Shown piece after piece: positions 20,771 to 32,244 of a DNA stretch of 64,000 nucleotides. Position 1 is the stretch's first letter. Each line of letters opens with the position of its first letter. The notes beneath the pieces are model-generated. The model ran no database searches and was not told where the DNA came from. It was given only the letters and a program-made list of their open reading frames with translations. This DNA comes from Pseudeuparius sepicola (Eukaryota > Arthropoda > Insecta > Coleoptera > Anthribidae), in contig OY987306.1 of NCBI GenBank assembly GCA_963920635.1, forward strand, positions 13,410,001 through 13,474,000. Reading direction: 5' to 3'. The translations under genes were made by a program, and so were the position numbers.

Positions 20771-21469
20771 AATAAAATTAATCGAAAAATGGAAATTAGA
20801 CATGAAACAAAATTACATTTTGCATTTAAGAGTGTATTAAGTTCTAATTGTATACAAGACCGTATTATCTTTTTTGTTGTAGGTTGCATGGAAATAACAA
20901 AATTAATTCACAATGTTGCCATCCATCTGTACATATTTCATATCAAAATTAATTTCAGTATCTGTTTGGAGATATGTACGAAATATACGAAATTTTTTAA
21001 AATTGTTTTAACGCCCTGAATCTTGAAAATGTCACTTTTTATCCAATATAGAATTCCTGTTACAAAAACTGATTCATGGATATGGATAAATTTTGATGGG
21101 TGTTTGTTTTTACCAATGAATAGGTTTTTACTATATATATAATTTCTACAAAACTCAATTATTTTTTAATATATATCAAGATTTGGATACATATCAGATA
21201 CAGTGTGTCTCGTTTTTCGTGTTAACACACCTAAGTAGACTTCGGGAATTGAACGAGGCAATTTTTTTATAGATATATCCCTAAAAGGTCATCATTTGCG
21301 AAGTTTTGCTTTGGCATTGCTGCGAAAGCCTACCCAGCATCGATATTTTAAAATCTGACAACACAGCGTTAATAAGGACACACCAAAGGGCCTATATACT
21401 AAATTTGAACAATAAATATACGGGGACCACTCAAAGTGTTGGCTCGTAAAAATTCAATACAAAAATATA
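20771..21469. other. Intron, no gene seen
   Basis: AT-rich with no recognised protein. The plus frame 20789-21019 has no family resemblance. CAGTGTGTCTCGTTTTTCG near 21200 may be a decayed MITE end. Confidence 0.4.
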
Positions 21470-22370
21470 CAGGGTATTTTTCTTTGGGTCATCTCAAAAT
21501 GCTGAATTTTTATGAAACTTTATACTGGTCAAGAGTGCTCTGAAAAAATATTAATTAACACAAAAGCAGAGCTGGGCCCGTATTTATCAGCACGAATACT
21601 TTTTGGTATTTAAATACTTTGCGGTATTTAAATATTCACTATTTAAATACTATAACAAATTGAATATTTTTAATTGACATTCCAAATACTCAAAGAAAGT
21701 ATTTACTTCTGAAGCATTTAAATACCTCGGAAGTATTTAAATACTGCAAGGATATTTAAATATCTCCACAGTTTCAGAGTGATTCAGTGAGGATGTAAAA
21801 AAATTTAACCCCAGATGGAAAAAATAGCTTAATCCGAGTTTAAAATTAAAAAGTTCCAAAGTCAGCAAGAAAAATATTAAAACATATTTTCAGAGCTGTA
21901 TTAAAACCCCTTCATAGTCACCTGGTAAGCCCGAGCATCAAGGCTGGGTACGTGTACGGTGGTTGAATTTTGGGCACTATATCCCAAATTACATAATTTA
22001 TGAAGAAACAGTAGAATAGTTTTCAGTATAGAATTAAATTTTTTGCAAAGTGGTTTAAATTAATTTAAAAAATAAATGTGCAAAAAAAGTTCTGGGCATA
22101 ATAAATAAGCCTGGTGGACATAAGTAGCGCCCCCTGGCGGTTATGGATATTGCACTATAATATAATTATGTGAGATCTACGAACGTGCGTAAAAGATCAT
22201 TAAAATCTATCAAGCCATTTAAAATATATAGAAAAAAATTAGGGCACGTTTTAAGGACGCTTCGGGCCTTTAATATAGAGTTATGAGCAATAAGAAAAAA
22301 TACAGGTCACTTTATTTTTCTAGTAGAATACCGCTGTGCTACGGGTGACATTTGTTTTTGAATAACCCTG
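21470..22370. mobile_element. Probable MITE with TA target site
   Basis: CAGGGTATTTTTC at 21470 and AATAACCCTG ending at 22370 are both bordered by TA. The inverted repeat is short and diverged. The interior holds the ATTTAAATAC cluster. No coding capacity. Confidence 0.45.
21595..21775. repeat. Cluster of ATTTAAATAC palindromes
   Basis: At least six near-copies of GTATTTAAATACT in both spacing and orientation within 180 bases, following CAGAGCTGGGC at 21570. CAGAGCTGGGC-plus-TATTTAAATA arrays are seen at ends of some insect hAT elements; a second end was not found. Confidence 0.45.
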
Positions 22371-22564
22371 TATATTGTCATGGTGGCAGCTCTATTCCAC
22401 GGAATACTATGATTTGTTCAATGCGATTTATTGGAAAATGCTATTTGTTTTTTTTATCGAAAATCTGACTTGACTGACATGTCTGCAGGACCTTAAAGAT
22501 GGAAAAATTGATTTTTTTATTTTAAATAAAAAATATCAGGAATGATTTGGAAATAACTGTTAAT

Positions 22565-22655
22565 TGCGGTGGCGTCGTCGCTCGTACCGGAGCTGACTTT
22601 TTAGACTGCATGTTTTTCTGCCTTCGACCGACCTTGGTTCGAGGCAGGCGTATGC
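22565..22655 (+). repeat. Possible tRNA-derived SINE fragment, copy 2
   Basis: Second copy of the block at 15468-15570 in the same orientation, sharing GGTGGCGTCG, GCTGACTTTTTAGACTGCAT and GACCTTGGTTCGA. The B-box-like end is degraded (GGTTCGAGGC). Confidence 0.35.
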
Positions 22656-23101
22656 ATATGTGATATTCCCGAATTTTAATATGCAGTTCCGGATACAAAT
22701 TGGCCAGAACATTTATCCAAAGTATAATTAGGTACTTATTCGTGTATAAAGTTGTAATGGAATTTTTTTTTGAAAACTCCGTTACCAACCAAGTTTGAAT
22801 TAATTATTATCATCCTCCGAAAGTCTCAACAATGTTTATTTGTTGATAAAATACGTAAATTCGCATGAGTGATTTAATATTATAATTTCTGTATTTCAAG
22901 GACCAAGTGGGCAGCACCCTTTTTTAGCTGACTATAGAGCTGTGTACAATTAATGTTTTTATGTTCCAAATTCAATTAATTCCCGAGAGGGTCGTGAACT
23001 CATATTTTTCGATATATTTTTGGCTCGCAAGTAGTCAAGTCTATTATTAATTTAATGCAGAGGCTAAAAATTTGAATATGTACACTCAGGTGCAAAAAAC
23101 G

Positions 23102-25285
23102 CTTCTAGGAAAATAACCCCCCGGACATATACCCCCCGATATTCACCCCAGAGACATTAACCCCCCGGTACAAATACTCCCCGGACAATAACCCCCTGTA
23201 CAAAATAAAGAAAACAAATAGATGACGTGTTTAAATTTTTTTCTAGTCAAGCAAAAAAAAAGTATGAAAATTGGGAATTTTTACGAAAAACACTAGATAT
23301 TTTCCCATGGCATTTTAGGATATCAGCCAAACAAAAATTTGTAATTTACAATAAAAAAAAAATTTAATATTATTGGCCTTATAAATAATAAGGTGTTGTT
23401 TATTTAGCCAGCAGGCTACCTGTGGTAGTAATAGGTGGCCACCCTTGCTTTAGCCGTAGGATAATGAAAAACGTTAATCCGCCCGTCGTCGTATAGGTAG
23501 GCCGTATGCTCAAGCACCTGCTAAATCCGAGGCTAAACACTCAGTAAACTGGATTATGGTAATGGTTATTAAACCCAAATTTTACATTAACATTAAACCC
23601 AAATTTTACTAGGTACCTAGTTCCAATATATAAGTAGCTAAGTTATTTGTAATATCATTTAGGTATCTTAGTTTTTCTGTGCTATCAACACCCTGTCTAC
23701 CGCCATTCTGTACGATAGAATTTGTAAAATCCACCAGAGGAGCACAAAAAGTGTTCTTCGAAGGCTTTGTCTATGTCAGACAAAAGGAACTGGTGAATGG
23801 CGTTGTGTCATTTGAGTGCGAAAGAAGAAGAAATAAGCAAGAGTGCGAAGCTAAAATTAAAGTCCGTGGTGAAGAACTTGTAAGACGTACAAACAATCAT
23901 ACCCATGCACCAGATCCAGCTCAAAAAGAAGTCTGCAAAGTAGTGGCACAAATGAAGAGACTTGCAGAAGAATCCGAAGAATCATCTCAACAGATCATTA
24001 CACAATCTCTGGCGACTGTTAGTGAAGATTCAAGAGCGAAGTTGCCAACAGTCCACCATTTACGCCGTAATGTGAAAAGGCAAAGACAAGCGGTAAATAA
24101 TCCAATACCGGCTCCTTCCAATATTAGTGATATCGATATTCCGGACCGCTACAGAATTACTCAAGATGGACAAGATTTTCTTCTGTTTGATTCCGGCGCA
24201 GACGATAACGACAGGATGTTAATTTTCGGAACAAATGATAATCTCCGACTTCTAGAAACGACTCCACATTGGATTATGGACGGAACATTTAAAATAGCCC
24301 CTGCCCTTTTCTTCCAATTGTATGTTATTCATGGATTAATTAATGGACGGACCATTCCGTGCGTGTACGCGTTGCTCCAAAATATGTCACAACAGACTTA
24401 TGCCAAGTTGTTTGAGACAATAATGACGCTGAATGCCAATTTGAAGCCCACAAGCATCATGGTTGATTGTGAATTGGCGGTTATAAACAGTTTGGAACGA
24501 AGCTTCCCAAGCAGTGAAATCAAAGGATGCTTCTTTCATTTAAGCCGAAACATATTCAGAAAAATTCAGGAGAACGGGTTACAGACTCCGACTTTGCCCT
24601 CAAGCTTAGAATGGTCCCAGCAGTTGCATTTGTACCAGACAATGAAGTTAATAATGCTTTTGAGAAAGTGTGCGAAATATTACCACCAGAAAGCTTGCCA
24701 GTAGCTGACTATTTTGAAGATACCTATTCATTGGACGGCCACAACGGTATGGTAGATGACAACCAATATTTGATAAACACATGTGGAATATGAGCGCTCC
24801 GAGAATGAATTGCCAAAAACCAACAACTCAGGGGAAGGATAGCACAGAAGTTTCCAATCAAATGTCGGTGGTTGCCATCCCACAATTTATAAATTCATTT
24901 CGTTTCTACAGAGGGAACAAGCAATACAACAACTCTATTGCACTCAAGCCTTAGCGGGGCATCCACCTCAACAACAAAGAAAAAAATATGCCGATTCAGT
25001 TGCGCGAATTCTTAATATTGTACATACATAGCTATCGTCAAAGAGATATATTGGATTATATACGTAGAATAGCTCACAACCTTTCTTTATAATTAAGTTT
25101 ATGTATATCCGTAATAAATGATTTTTAGTTATTGTAAATAATTAATAAATGTGTTATCATACTTCGGCTTTTCTCTATATTTGACACTGGGATAGGCAAA
25201 GGCAAGGGGGGTAAATGTCCGGGGGGTAGTTTTCCGGGGGTATAAGTCCGGGGGGTGATTGCCCGGGGGTTATTGTCCTGTTACC
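23102..25285 (+). mobile_element. FLYWCH/MULE transposon with repeated-unit termini
   Basis: A 2.18-kb element inside the MITE. Its terminal inverted repeats begin AGGAAAATAACCCCCCGG (left) and AGGACAATAACCCCCGGG (right, complement). Each end is a short array of 14-18 bp units built on ACCCCCCGGACAT: six at 23110-23215 and five at 25200-25275, in mirror orientation. GCAAAAAACG at 23092-23101 and GCAAAAAAACG at 25286-25296 are the likely target duplication (10-11 bp, one A of slippage), as expected for Mutator-like elements. It carries one transposase gene. Confidence 0.8.
23679..24793 (+). pseudogene. FLYWCH zinc finger plus MULE transposase, frameshifted
   Basis: The first frame runs 23679-24704. 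About residues 10-75 form a FLYWCH-type zinc finger (GFVYVRQKELVNGVVSFECE, CEAKIKV, NNHTHAP giving the Cys/Cys/His/His set). About 190-310 form the MULE domain: HWIMDGTFKIAPALFFQLY with the first Asp, SIMVDCELAVINSLERSFP with the second, then KGCFFHLSRNIFRKIQ. Near 24590 the coding frame shifts to 24527-24793 (FALKLRMVPAVAFVPDNEV ... LPVADYFEDTY). After that the C-terminal part continues in broken frames to about 25090 (RDILDYIRRIAHNLSL). Two or more frameshifts make it inactive. Confidence 0.85.
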
Positions 25286-25862
25286 GCAAAAAAACGGGCC
25301 ACCTAATATTTTTTCAAAATCAGTTGTATTTTTTTTCAGTTTAAACATGATTTTTAATTGATATAAACAAATTCTTGTTTTAATAAACAATAACATAAAT
25401 AAAGGAAAATATATTGTTGTTCATTTAAAACGAGGATACGATATATAAGTGGCCCGGTTTTTTTGCACCTGAGTGTATAATTTTTGGAAAACTTTGGTCG
25501 GAAAATCATCGTGACTAAAAATAATTCGACGAAAAAACCCCGAGAACGGAGGTCGGGTGATTTTTTCCAAAGACAATAATTTTGCAAAACATCATATCTG
25601 TTGTACCTACCTAGTTATGCAAAATTTACCTGTAAAGACTTCCAGGAATATCTATATGTGGCGATTATTTAAAAAATTACGATAATAGTATATTAAGTAT
25701 AAAATAGTTGTTTTCCAGAATCTACTCATTTTAATTTTGATGACATCAATATATGGATAGTGTAATTTCCAAAAATTCAATGATATATACAATTTTCCAG
25801 TATTCGATACATGAATTCACTTTCAATTATAAAAGTCTTCCACTTTTTCGTATAATATAACC

Positions 25863-26423
25863 TTTGAATAAAGAATCAAATGAACATGTTCGGGATTATG
25901 CGCGACCGGGATAGTTCCTGCATATAATATGACGGGATGTCGTTTCCGTTTTTAAGGTGGCGCGCACCTTTGAGTTGTTTCGACAAACTAATCGAGGCAG
26001 AAATCCTAATTTTTCGTGAAATTAGTATCTACAATACAGGCAAACAATAATTATAAGGCACGTTTATGTGTTTCAGTTTAGGATTCCATCATAATATAGC
26101 AATTATAATTTTAAATTTCCAATTATGAAGAAGTAGGTAGGTACTTAAACAAATGTCTATGCCTCTATGGTGCATGACCTCAAAAGTTAATTTAAATTAC
26201 AAATATTTAGTTTTGGCAGCCAGGGAAGAATCACAAGCCGCACAGCTCGGCATATAACTCGAAACAGTATCCAAGAATCCAAGTACCACATAGCGACACC
26301 TATCACCGTGTCAGATATCAAAATATTGTGTCAAAACTTGGCTCTTACACAGGGCGAATTCCGTCTCACGTATTTTATAATGCCCATAGAGCATTGACTC
26401 CTTCCTGGGATTCTTTATTCAAA
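25863..26423. mobile_element. Uninterrupted copy of the outer MITE at 9183
   Basis: Inverted relative to 9183-11715. Ends TTTGAATAAAGAATC and complement; AATATAACC at 25854-25862 and 25425/26425-26433 region (right copy at 26425-26433) flank it, a 9-bp duplication. Shares AGGTGCGCGCCAC, CAACTC...TTTGTCGAAACA and GTGATAGGTGTCG blocks with the other copy. It supplies the empty site for the 9601-11540 insertion. The frame 26328-26519 is not a protein. Confidence 0.8.
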
Positions 26424-26628
26424 GAATATAACCATAAAATTATTCAAAACACAAGTTCCGACACATCAAATAAACGTCAACATCAATGCAATATTGCATT
26501 TTTCCGCAACCTACTTTGATTGAAAAATAAATTTTTCTTGAAATCGGCAGTAAAGTGTCCCAAAATCGTCATTAAAAGCACAGAAATCGTACACTAATGG
26601 GTTACATTATTGTACGATTTTTTCAATA

Positions 26629-27167
26629 AGTAGGCCTTGGCGAGATGTAAGCATCAAACGTCAGACGCGGAGAAATCGCCCGTCAAAAGTGACCAAATAT
26701 TCAAAACCCGGCCGATAAAGGCCCATTTAACTTTTCGTACACATTGCGAAATTGTTTCCTATAGAAGCGCAATCCTTCAGTATACATATTTTAGTAAATC
26801 TGAATATCAATAGATTTGTTGTGTAGGCTGCATAAGAAGCAGCAGTTTGGTTTTTTTGTCAGAAGGTGCCGTGTCTCATCATACTTGACCTAGGTAGAGC
26901 GATCGTCAAAGTCAAGCAACGCCGCGCGTAGTCGGTTCATGGACGGGTGATCCCTTATTATTATTTTCTTGCCTAATAAAACACTTTTTTTCCGATTTCA
27001 AAAAAAATATAATATGTACCTCGGCACTGAAGTCCTTTTTATGACTCATGTGGTTTATTTGCCTCGGCCAGAGGCCTCGGCAACTAAATTCCACATGAGT
27101 CATAAAAAGTTGAACTTCATAGTGCCTTGGTACATAAATAACTATTAAATAATAATATTTTTTTTAC
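26629..27167. repeat. 539-bp duplicated segment, copy 1
   Basis: Begins AGTAGGCCTTGGCGAGATG and ends TTTTTTTTAC. It is repeated at 27432-27970 at an exact offset of 803 bp; by eye the only difference is two adjacent bases (26856-26857). It contains a long imperfect hairpin (about 27018-27128) built on ATGACTCATGTGG and CCACATGAGTCAT. The minus frame inside it (26912-27103) has no family resemblance. Confidence 0.85.
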
Positions 27168-27434
27168 TCTATTTTTACTTTATGTAAATGATATCCACAT
27201 GGGCTGAAATTGTGACATGTCGTTGTATGCGGACGATGCAGCAATTATACTGTCAGACTCTGCTAATATAGAGCATGAATGTCAGGTGAATTTGAATCTA
27301 CTCTGTGAGTGGTTTAGTAAAAACTTATTATACTTTAATGCTAGTAAAACGAATTACATCCCCTTCCACAACTATAATAACAACAAAGATTTAAAAATTG
27401 ATATGGAAGTTAATGGTAATCTATTAGATAGAGT
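27165..27434 (+). repeat. 270-bp LINE fragment between the duplicated segments
   Basis: Identical, except one base (27362 versus 33987), to 33790-34059 of the LINE in the same intron, including its in-frame TGA and the YADD catalytic motif. Both junctions show 3-base overlaps with the duplicated segment (TAC at 27165-27167, AGT at 27432-27434). Confidence 0.85.
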
Positions 27435-27970
27435 AGGCCTTGGCGAGATGTAAGCATCAAACGTCAGACGCGGAGAAATCGCCCGTCAAAAGTGACCAAA
27501 TATTCAAAACCCGGCCGATAAAGGCCCATTTAACTTTTCGTACACATTGCGAAATTGTTTCCTATAGAAGCGCAATCCTTCAGTATACATATTTTAGTAA
27601 ATCTGAATATCAATAGATTTGTTGTGTAGGCTGCATAAGAAGCAGCAGTTTGGTTTTTCGGTCAGAAGGTGCCGTGTCTCATCATACTTGACCTAGGTAG
27701 AGCGATCGTCAAAGTCAAGCAACGCCGCGCGTAGTCGGTTCATGGACGGGTGATCCCTTATTATTATTTTCTTGCCTAATAAAACACTTTTTTTCCGATT
27801 TCAAAAAAAATATAATATGTACCTCGGCACTGAAGTCCTTTTTATGACTCATGTGGTTTATTTGCCTCGGCCAGAGGCCTCGGCAACTAAATTCCACATG
27901 AGTCATAAAAAGTTGAACTTCATAGTGCCTTGGTACATAAATAACTATTAAATAATAATATTTTTTTTAC
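27432..27970. repeat. 539-bp duplicated segment, copy 2
   Basis: Direct repeat of 26629-27167. The second copy continues into unrelated sequence (AAAATCTGAATG), so the duplicated unit ends at TTTTTTTTAC. Confidence 0.85.
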
Positions 27971-28011
27971 AAAATCTGAATGATTGTAAATGAAATAGTA
28001 GGTACCTACAT

Positions 28012-28680
28012 TTTGGTATTAAATTGAAGTTTAAAACTCATACTGAATTATTTGGGGCGCAGGACTGATACATTCCAATTTTGGCGACATTTTCCAAACT
28101 CCCACCACAACTAAGGTGCAATATTCTGCGATTAAGCATCACAATGTAGATTTTTGGTTGGACCATTTTCCAATTATAGCCATCTGATTGGTCGATCCAT
28201 CAATGAGGTAAATAATCAAGGGTTATATCCCGAGACTCACATATTATATCTGGTAAAACTTTCTGCTTCAAGGCGTAAAATATGTGGTGATTATGAATAT
28301 TTACTAAATTAGAAATAGGTATAATTAAGTATAAAAAAATGCTTGATTTGTCAAGTCTGCTCATTTTCTTTTTCACATAAAACATCCAGTAAATATCGAA
28401 ATGTGTCAGCCGCCCAGCACAAAGCCTGCTTGTCTTCCTTAAAATTAAATTCTCGTTTTTCTGATGCAAATAATATGGGAAAATAATTGATTAAGAGTAG
28501 TCTGTCTAAAAGTTTTGTATTAAGTAGAAGTTTAAAATTCAAACGAATTATTTGCGGCACAACATATACTTAATCAAATTTGGCCGAAACTGTGTGTTAA
28601 AATGCCGTGGTTGGTTAATTTTTAAATTATATAGCCATCTGAATGGTCTATCTATCAATTATATCAAATAATCATATAAA
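28012..28680. repeat. Old direct repeat pair
   Basis: About 28012-28215 and 28514-28680 share TATTAA.T.GAAGTTTAAAA, GAATTATTTG.GGC and AGCCATCTGA.TGGTC in the same order, with much divergence. Probably an old tandem duplication or two MITE relics. The minus frames at 28200-28560 are not called. Confidence 0.5.
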
Positions 28681-28696
28681 ATACTTCAATCTCCTA

Positions 28697-28882
28697 TACC
28701 GTACTTTCACCGTTTTGGTAGACATAGGGGAATAGGCCGCGCGTCGCCGTGAGTCCAGCTAGGTTTGTCAGTCGTTGGCTGGGGGAGTACACAGTAGTCC
28801 CGCACCGCTTATCAGTAGCCGAATACACGGCGGCGCGCCTCCCAGCCATGGCAATGTCTACTAAAACGGTGAACGTACGGTA
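28697..28882. mobile_element. 186-bp MITE beside a Robo splice donor
   Basis: Inverted ends TACCGTAC.TTCACCGTTTT.GTAGACAT of about 28 bp at 28697-28725 and 28855-28882. The GC-rich interior differs from the surrounding intron. No clear target duplication. It ends 34 bases from the end of the Robo exon at 28916. Confidence 0.7.
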
Positions 28883-28915
28883 GAATAATTATTACACAAG
28901 GTGAATAAAACTCAC

Positions 28916-29132
28916 CGTCAATATCCAATGTGCCACTATCGTCAAGAGCATATCTTCGAGATAAATTCCCCTTAACTAAAACTTTGCCATTTTTTAGCCA
29001 CTTTGTCTTTGGTGATTTGCCATCCGGGTTGGATGCTTTACAGTGCAATGTTACCATGCTGTGTATCGGAAGAGTTTGATTTGCCGGGCCAACTTGAATT
29101 ATGGGAGGTGGTAATTCCGCTACCGATGTTAC
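28916..29132 (-). CDS. robo: Robo exon: first half of Ig5
   Basis: Acceptor TTTGTTTCAG before 29132 (phase 0), donor GTGAGT at 28910-28915, leaving one base of a codon. It encodes VTSVAELPPPIIQVGPANQT, the Ig4-Ig5 linker that is strongly conserved in Robo (PPPIIQ.GP.NQT), then the first Cys (VTLHCKASN), the core Trp (TKWLKNGK) and up to GTLDID. The second Cys is in the next exon, so Ig5 is split by an intron, as the phases show. The C-terminal extension in the raw ORF is intron. Confidence 0.95.
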
Positions 29133-29398
29133 CTGAAACAAAAATATATCAAAAATAAGTCCGTTGAACCGTCCCGCTGCGGCGTTGCCACATGTTTGCA
29201 AGGAACTTGTAGGTTTGAAAAGGTTGTGGCATGACCCTTCATTCTTTTCACATTCGTACGCGCGCAAGTTCGCGCGATAGCTGATGGTTCTTTTTTTAAG
29301 ATAAATATTGTCAGCAGTGATGCAATTCATCCGGCAGAAAAATATGAGAATATTCATTGACTTGTAGTAGCCACTTCTTTGTCCACAGGGATCGACGA

Positions 29399-29850
29399 CA
29401 GGGCCATAACTAGATTTTGTGTATGGGGGGGGGGGGGGTTACAAATTTAAAAAAAATGGACCCACAATTATTTAGGTACCTAGGCAGTAAGTAAGAAGTA
29501 GGTAATCTTTTTGCCTTTATAGAAAAGACATACAGACACTAAGCACTCATCACTCTTTGAGAGATGTGAAAGTAAAAATATACGTTAGTGCCTATACATT
29601 TTTGTAACGTCCTATATAAATTATCAGGTTCTTTTAAAGGGTCACAATTTATCTATAGAATATACCTGCCTGCAGAAATTAATTTTAGGTGGGCTATACA
29701 GATTTTTGAATTTTTAAAAGCAGAGGTTGGTATTTTAAAGAATAGAGATGTTGATCCACTAAAATGCGCCCCAGGAGAAATTTTTAGGATAAAAATATTA
29801 TATATGTTTTTCGTCTTTCCTCCAAAACCTCCGCTTTATCTAGAACCCTG
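29399..29850. mobile_element. 452-bp non-autonomous hAT element
   Basis: Starts CAGGGCCATAACTAGATTTT, ends complement of CAGGGTTCTAGATAAAGC. The 8-bp direct repeat ATCGACGA is exact at 29391-29398 and 29851-29858, the hAT signature. A run of about 14 G follows the left end. The 87-residue plus frame (29588-29851) runs to the terminus and has no transposase similarity. Confidence 0.9.
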
Positions 29851-29858
29851 ATCGACGA

Positions 29859-31640
29859 TTTCGTTTTTCCAATTTGTTTTTTTTTAAATTATGCAGGCAC
29901 ACGCTCTCCAATATAATAAAGCTCCTTTCTGGATGATATCAGTGACAAACAATACGTGGAAACTGACATGGAATACGCATAGTGTGTGGGATGAACTGAG
30001 TACGAGGGGAAACAAGCAAAGACTTAATAGTTGTGCGGTCTTACCTCTGTGTGTATAGAGTATAAAAATCCAAGTACTTTAGCCTATTCTAACTATACCG
30101 AAAAACTCCCTATCCCTATAAATACAATCTACGGATCAACGGCTATGTCTTCGAGAAGTTACTAATTGTTATGCCCGAAATTAGTTAAATTCAAAAATTT
30201 TTCAGGATGTAATGAAAGTCTTGTGAAAAATTTCCATGGCAAAATATTTAAATGGGAATTATTAAAAACGTTATTGGGGGGCAATTGAAGATACTGACCG
30301 CCTATCCGTCGTAGAAGTTGTTTCTTGCGATACCAATCTCGTTAATCTTTCATTAAATTGAACTTTTTAATCAGTCATTACAAATTTTCCCAAAACTTTA
30401 GTAACTAGCCATGTGTGTGTATAACAAAGCCTGCAACATATCTGGCGATTTAATATATTATTACCTACTACTATATTTATAATTTTTACTAGTAAATTAG
30501 TCCAGAATAGAACAAATATTCATTTAAATTTTTTCTGCACCTGAAAGATTTGCTGGCAGCATTTTCTAAATTATAAATTAATGTATGCGGTAGCAACTTA
30601 GGCTATTCGTGTAATATTCTAGCATGCTATACTAGCTAGGCTACTAGGTATCCTGGGTATATTGTATATTGTTTTAATTACACTAGCATTAACAGCAAAT
30701 TATTGTAATCTCCAGAAAATGGGTTTTTGGCGTGCCCCGGAATCGCTTTCATTGGCTTTATTTTAACAAGATTACTGGCTAGTACATGTTCATTATAAGC
30801 AACTATAACTTGAGAAACACGAACGTTACGCTATTACCGGGCGATTGTACTGATTGTAGTAAATTCCCCTATCTACTACCTATACGTAATTATGATTTCA
30901 TAATCTCATAAACTAGAAACACGATTAGTGAAATTCCAAAGATATCATCCCGTATCATAAACACAAACTATATACAGGATATCTACTTTTAAACATAGGG
31001 GATAATCGGGTAATAGTGCGCGGCGGTTAATCGTAGGCACCCCAATATCTTCATTTCTGATTGAAATAATTTCAAAGCAATTATTGGTTTGCCATCTCGT
31101 GTAAATGTTATGAAGCATGCGACTTCTAAAAATAATGGTTTTTATGTTACCGAGTCACAATAGCCGCTTTTGTGTTCGGTGTGTTCTACTTAAACTGAAA
31201 TATGAAATAAGCTCTAAGTATTGAATTTTTTCAATTTTTTTTGTAGTCAAATATACCATTGTTCCATACGTCGTCTTTAACGGGATGAAATTCATTTTTG
31301 GACTCCCGGTCCAATTGGCACTTCCGGTTAATTGGGAGCAGTGTGTATAGGTACAATTATTACCCGTAATAAGCACAAGAATAAAAAAACGTTTCAGGAA
31401 ACGGGGTAAAAACATTTATAATTTAGTTTTCGCGATATACAGAATTTTTTTATCGAACGAAGCTAGTACACATGCGTAGAGAAGATTTTTGATATTATTA
31501 GAAATAGAGGAAGGATCGGAGTGGGTGCAATGGGGTGAATTTGAAAATAGGAAGTTGTGTGGGTTTGTATTTTTTTTTTTGGTCAACGAAGGTAAATATA
31601 AGGACCTTTGACCTTTATCTGGCAATACTTCAAAGATTTT
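29859..31640. other. Intron without supported gene
   Basis: Nothing coding. The frames at 31155-31415, 31416-31625 and 31535-31726 have no family resemblance. TACAGGATATCTAC near 30975 may be a decayed TA-site MITE end. Confidence 0.45.
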
Positions 31641-31645
31641 TTCTT

Positions 31646-31689
31646 GCGGCTACCGGTTTCGGGGTCTTGTTAAGTACTCCATCTTCAGG
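31646..31689 (-). repeat. Penelope-type terminal motif (hammerhead-like)
   Basis: On the minus strand: CCTGAAGATGGAGTACTTAA followed by GACCCCGAAACCGGTAGCC. The CTGAAGATG...CCGAAAC pair resembles the core of the hammerhead ribozymes in Penelope-like retroelements, but the first box is not the exact CTGATGA, so a working ribozyme is unlikely. Confidence 0.4.
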
Positions 31690-32244
31690 CCATAATATAA
31701 ATTTAATAGGATCTAGCCCCTTTTAAATAAACAAATTTAAATATTACTTTATAAGCATTACGGTGCATGCATTTATGTCAAAAATAAAAAAGTAAGTATA
31801 TTCAGAACAGTAACAAAAATGACTATAATGTTTGATACTTGAATAAAGAATCACAGGCGTTTTATGAAATCGAGTGGACCGATCCCTACTCGCGGCTATG
31901 TGGTTGTTGTATTTGGCGGATGGGGATGGGATGTTTCCGGTTTAGCAGTGGCGTATTTTAAAGAATAATAATTAATGAAATTGAACAAAAATATCGTTTA
32001 AAATCGGTGTTAAGGAACAACCGAAAGCTGCACAGCTGACCGTATTGTCTTGTTTGCCTCGCACAGTATTTACAAACGAGGCGTAAGGAGTAAAACTTGT
32101 TAAGTAACATTCTTAACTTTTTCCTAATATTGGCATTGTAGTTAGAAAAAATTCTTAATAATTTTAATTGAGATAAATTTCAAATTTTAACAACTTCAAA
32201 ATTTTAAAATTATCTGTTGGTAAAGAAAAAACCTAAGTTGGCAT

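Larger units (their letters stand above)
23083..25475. mobile_element. Small MITE split by a MULE
   Basis: CACTCAGGTGCAAAAAA at 23083 matches the complement of the right end (GCACCTGAGTG, ending 25475), with TA directly outside both ends. Removing the MULE inside leaves about 200 bp. TA-site, Tc1/mariner-type MITE. Confidence 0.8.

Noticed and set aside
29588..29851. 87-codon ORF in the hAT MITE
   Set aside because: It ends at the element terminus and has no transposase motif.
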